Positions 10,776 through 21,700 of a stretch of DNA of 64,000 nucleotides are shown piece by piece (positions within the stretch are counted from its first letter, which is position 1; every line of letters begins with the position of its first letter). The notes under the pieces were generated by a model. The model was not told where the DNA came from, searched no databases, and saw nothing but the letters and a program-made list of their open reading frames with translations. The translations under genes were made by a program, and so were the position numbers. The stretch covers positions 22,189,501 through 22,253,500 of the forward strand of contig NC_133005.1 of NCBI RefSeq assembly GCF_048564905.1, written 5' to 3'. The DNA comes from Vicugna pacos. Its lineage: Eukaryota > Chordata > Mammalia > Artiodactyla > Camelidae.

Positions 10776-12663
10776 GTGAGCACTCCTTCGGGTAGAATCC
10801 CTTCATCCTGTCCCTAGACTTCCCCCTGCACGTTTAGGACCTCCACGTAAACAGGGGTGTGCCACTTGGGGAAGCCACAGATGGCCAAGGGCTGGGCATT
10901 ATCCGAGAGCATGAAATCAGGGATCTGAGCATTTCCTCTGTGGCTCCGCCACCTGCAGCTGGACACCAGGGTTTCGAAGGAGACGATGCTTCAAACACCA
11001 ACAATGACGGCTTTTTCCGTAGTAACTCGTGTAAGCCTCACAACATCCCTGTGTGAAGCTGTGACTATTATCCCAGATTTACAGAAGGGGAAACTGAGAC
11101 AGAGAGAGTACACTGCCCGATGTCACCTACCTAAAGTAGGAAACGTTGGGTTCAAGTGCAGGCCAACCAGTTCCAGGTTCATTCTTTGAACCGTGTTGTG
11201 CTGCTCAGCTTCTTGGTGGATCCTAATTGCAAGAAAATCAGATAATACAGAGGAACAGTCAGAATCGTCATCACCCATCATCCCACTCAGAGATCACAGA
11301 GTTCAAACCCTGCTGTGTGGCCTCTCAAACTTTTGTCAGTGATGTGTTGGGTGGCTTCTATGTGCCAAAACTTTTACTGAGCTTTTAATATCTGTTATAA
11401 TTTCACTTAATCCTCAAAAGAACCTGTATGGTACAGCAGTAGGCTACACTTGTATATGTACTCATCAACGTGTGCAGTCTGTGTGTGTTTGTGTGTGTGT
11501 ACGAGGAGGTGCGAGGAAATAAAATAAACACAGACACACGGGATTTCGAAAACGTTTCCCTCAGGTTCTCGGAAAGCGTTTTTCAGTCTACATGAAATGA
11601 CATCATCAGATGCTTAGTCTTTCCCAGTTTCTCAACACCCTCCCCAAATTTACCCCGACCCTCTCCCAGTTTCTTAAGGCAAGCAAATGTATGTCTTAGT
11701 AAAATGAGTAGATTTTCAGGTAGGGCTATCTCGGAGTCCCTTTCCCACGCTGGACAGGAGAGGATGAAAGGTAGAGACTCCTGCCTATGTGACCTATGTC
11801 TGAGGTTCTAGCCACACCCGTACGCATATTCAAGGTCATGAAAGCTGCCATTAAAACCCCAGGAAATTTAATGTGTAATAACTTCTCAATTTCTTGAACA
11901 CTAACCTTGTTCCAGGTACTGCAAATGCCCACGAGTATTAACTCATGCAAGCATGTATCGAAGGTAGACACTGTCGTACCAGGGCTTTATAGATGAGAAA
12001 AAGGAAGCACAGACTGGTTTACCATCCCTCAGCAGTGAAGGGAAGAGCTGTGACTGGAACTCGGCTGTCTGGCTCTGGGGCTTACAGGTCTCACCACTGG
12101 TCTTCTACTTACTGGGTCCTCGCTTTCACCTCATGATTTTTCTGCAGCTTCTGCCAGTGAGTACACGGAAGCAGGTGGTGTGGGGCAGAGGGCTTCTGGT
12201 TTTCTTCTCCTCCACTCTTCTGCTTCTTGCACATGCATGGAGTTCTTCTGTTTATCGCCAAGTCATCTCCATGGGAAACTCAGTTTCTGATACAACTTCC
12301 ACAGAGATTACGCCCTGAAAGTAGACTTCAGGGTCTCAGGGAGATGTCGGACTACGCAATTCAAATAGCATGCAAATACTTATTGCTTTCCTGCTGGGTA
12401 CTAGGAACTGTCATAGGAACTTGGGGAGCACTGGTGAATAAAGAGACAATGTAGTTGCCCTCATGATCTTTTCTATGTCTGTAACCTGTTTCTGTTTTGT
12501 ATATAACTTCATTTGTATTTTTTTTTAGATTCCAAACATAAGTGATATCATACAGTATTTGTCCTTCTCTGTCTGACTTGTCACTAGGTACGATATTTTC
12601 TAAGTCCAACCCCTCAACTGAAAATAACAATATTTTATTCTTTTTATGGCTGAGTAGTACTCC

Positions 12664-12703
<40 letters not shown>

Positions 12704-15700
12704 ACACAACTTCTTTAACCAGTCATCTGTCGATGAACATTTAGGTTGCTTCCCTGTCTTGGCTATTGTAAATTGTGCTGCTACGAATACTGGGGTGCAT
12801 GTATCTTTCTGCATTAGGGTTTTCTTTGATTGCCACTAAATTGGTGATAATTTATTACAGCAACCTTAGGTAATTAATATAACCTGATTGCACCATGGGA
12901 AAAAATCCCAGGGACTTGAAACAATGTTTTATTTCCCTTATTAAACTACAGGTCCATTGTGGGTTGGGAGCTCTCAACATCACTCAAGTACCCAGGCTGA
13001 TGAACCGACCCCATCATGAGTGTGCGCATGTCTGTGGAACAGGGAAGTTGATCCTTAAAGGTTCTTGCAGTTAAATGCATAACCACAAAATATATCCATC
13101 ACTGCTGCTCACCTCACCATGGTCGAAAGAAGTCTCATAGCCTCTCCCAATGCAAAGGTCCAGAAGTACAACCCACGAGGCCAGAAAGTGGACAGATGGA
13201 AATATCTGGTAAAGCATGACATTTGCAGAGAGGCACTCAAACCCACACTCTGTTGTGCCATTCACCCTCTCTGTGCCTCAGATTCCTCATTTGTATTGGG
13301 GTCTAACATTACAAGCTCCTTGTGTGAGTTACATGTGATGATAGTTGCACTCGGCTGAGTTGAAGGCCAGCTCATGGTGCCCTCAGTCAGTGAAAGCTGC
13401 TGTTGGTAAACATGCGAGAAACCCTACCTATCACATGAGGAGGAATGAATAACTGCTCTGTGTTTCCCTCCAGGAGTGGCGGCTCAGGAGCTGCAGGTGA
13501 TTCAGCCTGAGACGTCAGTGTCGGTCGCGGCTGGAGAGACGGCCACTCTGCACTGCACCGTGACCTCACTGGTCCCTGTGGGGCCCATCAGGTGGTTCAG
13601 GGGCACAGGGCCAGGCCGGGAGTTCATCTATGACTTGAAGAAAAGCCACTCCTCCCGAGTAACAAATGCTTCAGACTTCACAAGGAGAGACAACCCGGAC
13701 TTTTCCATCCGCATCAGTAACATCACCCCGGCAGACGCCGGTGCCTACTACTGTGTGAAGTTCCAGAGAGGATTACCTGGTGACACGGAGTATAAGTCTG
13801 GACCAGGCACTCGGCTCACTGTGAGTGGTGAGTACACGTGGGCCCCTCGTCCCCTGCCCTGTGACAACAAATCAACAAAATGCCCTCCTGTCTTTGAGCA
13901 AAACTAAGAATCAGGTGCAGCAGTGGGCGCTTTATCATGATTGGGTCGTGATCTGATTTCCCTCCTGTCTACAGATCAGGGAAGTTGAGGCCTGGAGAGG
14001 TCATGCTGTTTGCTCAAGGCCCCATGTCTGGTAATTAGTATGGAAAGTCTGGAAGCCCAGGCTACCTGGCTCAACAGCCCTTGTGTTTTAAATCACATCC
14101 AGCCATTTGATTATAAGCTCAAGGGAGGTAAAGCCTGAGTGACTCGCCCGTCACAGGCCAGACCTCACCTCTTGCCTCCAGAGAGTGCTCCCCTCAGTGT
14201 GGCCGAGTCTTCACTTTATTCAGCATTTACTGAGCACCTGCTGTATGCCTGGCCCTGCTCCAGATGCCGTGGAAGCAGCAGTGAACAAAGCAGACAAGGG
14301 CTCTTCTCCCATGAAGCTTGTGTTCTCTTCCCTTCCAATGCGGAGAGTCCATCCCGGCCAGGGAATTGTCGAGGGCTGGGGGCAGAATGTAGAATGTGTT
14401 ACTTTACTTCTCCTTCAGACACATCACACTGAGAAGAAACTGCTAGAAGCAGACATTCAGTGTTAACTCTGACAGCCGGGTTTGGAGGAGATGCCCCGAG
14501 GTTGGGTGTTTCCTGGGAAGAACTGTCACAAAACCCTCATGTGATTCAGGGATCAACTCATAGTCACTGAAGGCTCCAAGCAGAGCTGTCACATCTCAGA
14601 ATGTCCCGCACCCAGGGAAGAGGTTCCCCAAGTCGGTGTCTTAGTTGCTGCCCCATCGAGGTAGAAAATGTGATCCTTTATGGTTTTCTGCCAAGGCCCA
14701 GGATCCTCATTCTAACTGCAGAACACTGGACTGTCAGTGCAGGAAGGATTCATAGACACCAACTGCCTCACCCCCGACCTACACATGGGGACCCTGAGGC
14801 CAAGAGGTGACAGGGACCTAGACCACACTCACAAGGCCAGTGAGTGATGGGATCGTTACAGAACCCAGCTGATTCAGTCCAGGCTCCTCCTGCACCACCA
14901 TTGGACATTGGTTCCTTGGAAGACAGAGCCTGGCACATAGTAGGTGCTGAATAAAAAACTCCTTGGATTAAACCATTGAACAGGTTCTCAGCTTTCCTAG
15001 GATTGAAATGCTCCTTGCATTCAGACCCTGAGTCCCCAGGTGACTGGCAACCTCTGCCTAATTTCAGCCACATGATCCCAAGTCACTCATTCCATATCAG
15101 CACCTAGAGCTGCCCAGGGTCTCAGCAGCTACAAAACAGCACATGGTATGCACAGAGCGTCTTTCCCTCTGCAGTCTTCTGCTCAAGGGTACCAAGTTGT
15201 CCCCAACCTTGGGCTATTAAGACAGCACTTCAGTCGATACCGCTGTCCATGCCTCACTCTCGTCAAAGAGGAAATTCCCACTGCAAGTGTCACTGCTACA
15301 TCAGAGAGTATGTGTATTTTGATTTGTGAAGATAGTGCCAAATTTCCCTCCGAGCTGAGGCTGCAAGCAAATATCCCCACAAGCCTTGGACACAGGAGGG
15401 AAGGTTGATCCTGGCTTTGCGGGTGTCACTAACGTTCCCAGGTGGTGCCTCCCCTGCTCAGCCAATCACAGGTGGGAACTGGCTCCAACCCCACTCAGAC
15501 CTGCTGCCTCCCAGGAGACCGTCATCCTCTTCCCCAAGCACCTGCCCAGATGATTCCCTGGATGAGAAAGGAGGGAGGCAGGAGGGGGTGAGGGGGTAGC
15601 AGCCTGTCAGATGCTGAATCTTCCTCCTGGCAGTTACTGCCTATAGGCAGTGCTCTGAGGGAGGGGCCATCTGTGCCCCTGAGGCTCTGAGAGGGGACCT

Positions 15701-18700
15701 GGCGGGTGAGCAGGTAAGGGGGCCAAGGTGGAACCGCAAGCAGCCTGACTCACACCCAGCTCTCTGCACACCCCACTGTGCTTGTCAAAGTGGGGAGAAA
15801 GCTCCGACAGTTTCCGTTTAAAATCTTGTGCTGTTTTGTTCTTCAGCAATAAGTATTAAAAACAAAAATCCTCTGTGGCTGCCAGGCTAGCTTTATAAGT
15901 GGGAATAGACAGATGCAGTGTCTCCTGATGTCCTGAATCTGCTCCTATGAGGCAGGGCTCAGCGCACTTAGAAGCCCCAGGAGTCCTTTTCTCCCTGTTG
16001 CTGTGATGTCGCCCCTTCACTGACCGGCCTGCGGGAGCAGCTCCGGGAAGGGGAGCAAGGAAAGAGAAGAGGGGCCCCTGCATCCCAGCAGCACCGGGCA
16101 CGCCCACTCCTGGCCCCGCAGACTGAGGAGGGGGAGGGGGAGGTAGTTCCTAGGAGATGCTGGGGGCCCCGCATGGACAGAGTTCATGTTCTAGACTCAG
16201 GTGTCAGGAGCCCGTGTCTCCCCCTTCTTGCTACGGGGTCCCCAGGCCTGGGCCCTCGGAGGGCACTCCTCCCTGGTCTCGCTTGAAGTCAAGAATCTCA
16301 GAGGGAAAAGGGGAGGGTGGTGGTCAGTGTGGGGGCCCCTGAAGGTGCACGCCTGCTCTGTTGTTGGACATGAAACCTCAGGGGCCAAGGGAATTCCTTC
16401 TGGGATATGGTTGTGGGGCTGAAGAGACTTTTATTTCTCTCAGCCTCAGTTTTATCATTTCTAAAATGGTGATAATCATGGATTCTTTCTAGCAGGGTTA
16501 GAAGGATTTCAGACTGTATGTCTAAACCACCAGCACAGAGTAGCCCCCCCAAATGGAGGTGTTGTTTCAAGGCTGTGTCTCACTTCCCTTTGCAGGGCTT
16601 ACCAGCCTGCAGAAGGATGACAATCACCCCAACTTTGCAGGATGTCCTGAGGGTGCGATGAGCCTGGTGACAGAGCAGCCCCTCAGTGAGCCATGGCGTT
16701 GTTCCTCCAGGCTGTGGTCTGCGCAAGTCTCAGTTCCCGCTAGTCCTCAGTTTCCCCACCTGTGATCTCGGCTGCCTTTCAGGGTCTGTGGTGACTGGAG
16801 AGGTTTAGAAACCCTTAGATGGGGTGGGCTAGGGTGTCACTGAGCCTCAGGACACAGTGATTTAGAGCCTGGGCCAAGCCCTGCTGCCTGGGCTCCCATC
16901 CCAGCTCTGCCAGATCCTGGCTCTGGGACCTCGGTCGCGTCCCTCTCCACACTGGGGCTCGGGGTCCTGGTCCATCCCTGTCAGCACCGCCCTCCCAGAG
17001 CCACTGCAGGGACTGAATGAGGGAACCATGTACAGAGCTTAGAGCAGAGCCCGGAACAGTGTACGTGTTCCATCACTGTTAGCTGTGATGTGCCGAAGCC
17101 GGAGGCCTCGGGCGGCTCACTCCCTCCAGGATTGAGCATAACTGGGGTTGGGGTGGAGCTGGCTGCTTTCCACCTTGGCTGCCCATCAGAATCACCTAGG
17201 TAACGCTGACAAGATCCCCAGCCCCCGTCCCCACCCAAGAAACCCTGGTTTAATTGGAGACACGTGGGCCCGGGCAGCTGACTGATTAACGCCTGCAGGG
17301 GATGCTGCCCACAGCCCTGGCGGACAAGCCCTGAGCTCCGTGTTCTCTGAGGTCACAGATGGAGCTGGGGTTTTTTGCCCAGACAGAGGTCACTCCTCCT
17401 TGGTGCTGGAGCTGCGAGAACAGCTTTTCAGGGACGTTGCAGAATAGCCTATGACGGTGACAGTTCTTCAGAGGCCAAGAAAGGAAGCTTCAACAGAGGC
17501 GGAGGGACACCTCCTCCCATGGAGCTCACCTGGGGTGAAGGGCTTCCTATGGACTCAGAAGACTCTGTTCAGCCCTGAGCTTTGTTGCTGGGGAAGACTT
17601 CCCATCTTTAAAGAGGGGCTGGGATCCCCTCAAACACTCCCTGCTCAGCACAGAGCCCGCCAGCCTCAACACACCAACATGACACGATGCAATCTCTCCT
17701 CCCTCCTTTCAAAATGCTTCCAGCTTTCTGTAAAGAGCTGGTCTGCGGGGGAATGCCTGCGACATCATATATTTTGAAAGCCAATTTCCCCAATTTGTTT
17801 CCTGAAGGGATTATAAAAAAGAGGAAGAGAATTATACTGTGGTGGTTCTATGGCTGCTTTTTCATTAGGGTTTTTCATGCCAGATGCACGGAGCAGGATT
17901 TGAGACTTTTTGTTTGTTTGTTTTTTCCTGTTGTGCTTGTGTTCTGCCTTCTCACTGCCTGAAGAATAAACAGGCAGTTTCAGAACTAGGAATGACCAGA
18001 CCTTGTGACAACACTCACAGGTCTTGGTGCTTAAGCACCCACTGTGCACCAGGCTCTGTGTTTTAAGTACATCCCCCCTTGTCTGACCAGGGTGGGGCTG
18101 TCACACACATTGCAGGGAAACAGAGACTGAGACTCAGAGGTAATCAGAGACACTAATCAATTAGCCTTGGTGCGGTGGGATGAGCTCCAACCTTTCCTTG
18201 CTGGGTGCCCTTGGCCAGCTGTGTCTACCCAGAGCCTCATCCGATAAATGTGACCCCATTCGGACCCACATTTCATGGCTTGTGAGGAGAAATGAAGAAC
18301 TTAGGATCCTGGAGGGATCAGCCCATCATCAGGCTGTGAAAACACTCTCCGTCAGTGGTAACCAATCACAGCTTCTCTTCCCTTTGGGGCATCCAGGATG
18401 CTGGTATTTCTATAACTTGACATACTCAACTTACATCTCCTTATGATGTCCCCAAATATCTCTGAATTTTAGGAAGCAAGTTAAATATTTACAAGTGCAA
18501 ATATTTGTAATGTTTACTGTCTGCCAACGTTTACAGGAGGTGTTGAGTAATACTGAATAATTTGGAGAAACCCTATGACCTTCTACAGGGAGAAACCTTG
18601 TCTTTTCATTCGCTAATTTGTGTGTTTTCAGGACACAGGAGCTGCTTCTGCCTGCTTCATGGGCCTGTGTCTGTGTCTCTTCTGACTTAATAACAATTAA

Positions 18701-21700
18701 GAAATTAACCACCTCTGCTTTCTCAGCTCTCAGTGACCTTTGCTTTCAACTCAAAAGTGACCCAAGAGAAGAACCTAGATTCAGAAAAACATCCCTTCGC
18801 CCTTCTTCCTTTGAAATTCAGCGATTGGCACGTTAGTCCTACAGGAATATTTGTGGAGAGAATGAAATCTATCTAGTAAATTATCACATATATTTGAAGG
18901 GAGAGCTCTGGATGTAAATACAGTCTGGGTTACACAGAGATCTGTGTTTAGTTTTGTCAAAGCATTTTACTCAAAGCAAGGATGCTTCCAATGCCTGACT
19001 GAACCCTCACTGCAACCCTGGGAAGGATAAGGCCTGCAGTCCCCTTTCACAGATGAGGAGCTGGGGGGGGCCCCGGCCACTGCTCTCATCTGCTGCCCAG
19101 GCTGATTCAGCACCCATGGTGGTCCCGCTCCACCCCTGCTTCCCCTGCACCTACTTCTGTAAATGCTTTCCTTACTGTAGTTAGTTCCCCAGGGGAGCCC
19201 AGCTAGGAAGAGTTTTAATAGGAGAGTGACAGCCATCAGTTTTTTTGGTTCCTGCACCCAGATCAGTGGGAATTCACCTGAGGGAGGAAAGAATGTGGAC
19301 TTTGATCTCAGGCCTGGAAACCATGTTGGTCCCACCCCAGACTCAGAGCTCACCTCTAGGAACCTGTGCGTCTCCTCCTAAGATGAGAATAAAGACACTG
19401 CCCTCTGAGGCCTAATAGAAGGATTAAAAAATAATGGTAAATGATCTTAGTGGGGACCTTGTAGCTTAGTGGTAGAGCGCATGCTTAGCATGCATGAGGT
19501 CCTGGGTTCAATCCTCAGTAAACTAAAGAAAAAAGATGGGAAAAAAAAAAAAAGAAATTAAATAAACCTGATTATCACCCCCTGCAACAAAATTGAATTG
19601 AAATAAAGTTGAAAACAAAATCTTAAAAAAAATGTGAACGTTCTTAACTGCGTCACAAGCTTATCATTAGTGATGATAATGACAATTATGTTCATTGTTG
19701 TAAATGCTCCTTTTGTAGCCAAACCCTCTCCTCCCGTGGTATCAGGCCCCGCCTCGAGGGCCTCACCTGAGCAGACAGTGAGCTTCACCTGCAGATCCCA
19801 CGGCTTCTCCCCCAGAAACATCTCCCTGAAATGGTTCAAAAACGGGAATGAGATCGCAGCCTCCAAGACCAGCATGGACCCAGAGGGAGACAGCGTTTCC
19901 TACAGCGTCTCCAGCACAGCCAAGGTGGTGCTGGCCCCGGGGGATGTTCGCTCCCAGGTCATCTGCGAGGTGGCCCACGTCACCCTGCAGGGGGGCCCTC
20001 CTCTCCGTGGGACTGCCAACTTGTCTGAGACCATCCGAGGTAGATGCCCCTCACACCAGCCCGAGCCCACACCTGCCCCCAAGCCCCACCTGCTCCTCCC
20101 CCTGCTTTTGGCTCCAGGCCTTGAATTGCCTGGAGTAGATTTCCTGACAGTCCTTCCCGACCACCACGCACCTCCATGTGCTGGTCACTCACTACTGATT
20201 TAATGGCAGCTGCCAGGTGACACCTGCCACGTGCCAAGCACTGTGCTCAGCAGTTTCCTTTACTTACAACAGCATCTCCAACTACTGAGCACCTACTCTA
20301 AGCCAAGGCCCTAAGTGCCTCGGGATTTCACTTACTTGGCTGCAGTTATTATATTCCAACTGCATGCCAGTTGCTTACTGATTCCCCACATTATAACCCT
20401 AACAGGACCAACCAGTCCTTGAGCACCTGCTGTGTGCCCTGCAAGGTGCTTAGGATCTCACTGATATGCAAATTGCACGCTGAGTTTTTGAGCACCTGCT
20501 GCATGCCTGGCTCTGTCCTCAGGGACCTCCTTGCAGGGCTGGGAGCTGCTCTCCAGCCCCTGTCCTGTGACCTCTCTGTTCCACAAGGTCAGAGCTCCTG
20601 CCCTGTGCTGTTTCAGTTCCGCCCACCGTGGAGGTCACCCAACAGCCCACGGCAGGGACCCAAGTGAACGTCACCTGCCAGGCGAAGCAGTTCTACCCCC
20701 GAGACCTCCAGCTGAGCTGGGTGGAGAATGGAAACGTGTCCCGGATAGAAACAGCGTCGACCATCACGGAGAACAAGGACGGGACCTTTAACCGGACGAG
20801 CTGGCTCCTGGTGAACTCGTCCGCCCACAGGGGGAAGATGCTGGCCTGCAGGGTGGAGCATGATGGGCAGCCGGCGGTCAGCGCCTACCTCACCCTGGAG
20901 GCCTATGCTCCCCAGAGGGACCAGGGCACACATGAACACCCTGGTGAGCTTCCATTAACCTGAAAGGGCTTTTAAAATTTTATCTTTTTAAGTTGTTAAA
21001 GTAGTCATTCTTCCTCGGTATAGAATAGTCTAGAAGTCTATAAATGTACAGTAGAATTTTGAGGTGACTTCCCCCACTCAAATCCCATACTCCAAGAGTC
21101 ACTACTGGGAAGAGTTTGGTACTTTTTTTTTTTTTACATCATTTCACATCAATATACTTGAAAGAAAGAAAGGAAGAAGGGAGATGATTCTGTCCATAAT
21201 ATCCTGTCTCTTCCTCTCTTCAAGAAACAGTAACTCTGTTCATCCTTCCCTGTCCACTCGCCTCCCTCTTCCTTCTTTCTAACCTCTGCCTAGTCTCCCT
21301 TCCATCCTAGATGTTCCCATCCATCAGTAACACCACCCCAAGCGATGTCTCAGCCACAACTTGTCTGAGACGATCAGGGTAGATGCCCCTCACCCCCAGC
21401 CCTAGCCCACATCCATCCGCCTTCCTGGCCCCAGCCTGCTCCTCCTGGAAGAGGTCACAGTTGAACTGGGATTTGCAGGTAGTCAACATGCACTGAGCGA
21501 CTGTGGTCATTGCTGGTCCACTGTCACAAATCAGGGGACAAAGAAAGCCCTATGAAATTCTGGACAGGGAGCCCTGAGGATGCAGAGTTTCAGTCTGGTC
21601 CAGGCACCCAGGTGGCCGTGAGTGGTCACCGCATGGGCTTCCTTTATCCCCTGACCTGTGACAGTGGATCAGCAACGATCACCACTGCTCAGTGCACATG

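Larger units (their letters stand above)
10776..13473 (+). other. Intron 1 of gene A
   Basis: It holds MIR/L2-like remnants (about 11,020-11,160 and 11,900-12,090), an antisense L1 3' end (12,470-12,830) with a TG microsatellite, and a MIR-like piece near 13,250-13,390. No exon was recognised. It is clearly more diverged from unit B than the blocks on either side. Confidence 0.6.
13828..19450 (+). other. Intron 2 of gene A (5' part)
   Basis: This long intron carries old remnants only: L2-like (about 14,205-14,330, minus), MIR/L2-like (about 14,770-14,985), and MIR (about 16,435-16,510 and 16,855-17,092). No exon with SIRP homology was seen. Similarity to unit B is high in 15,100-17,900 and falls in 18,000-19,440. 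Confidence 0.55.

Noticed and set aside
19451-19636. tRNA gene
   Set aside because: The A and B boxes are present, but the body continues into an AT-rich SINE tail with target duplicates and no complete cloverleaf acceptor stem.
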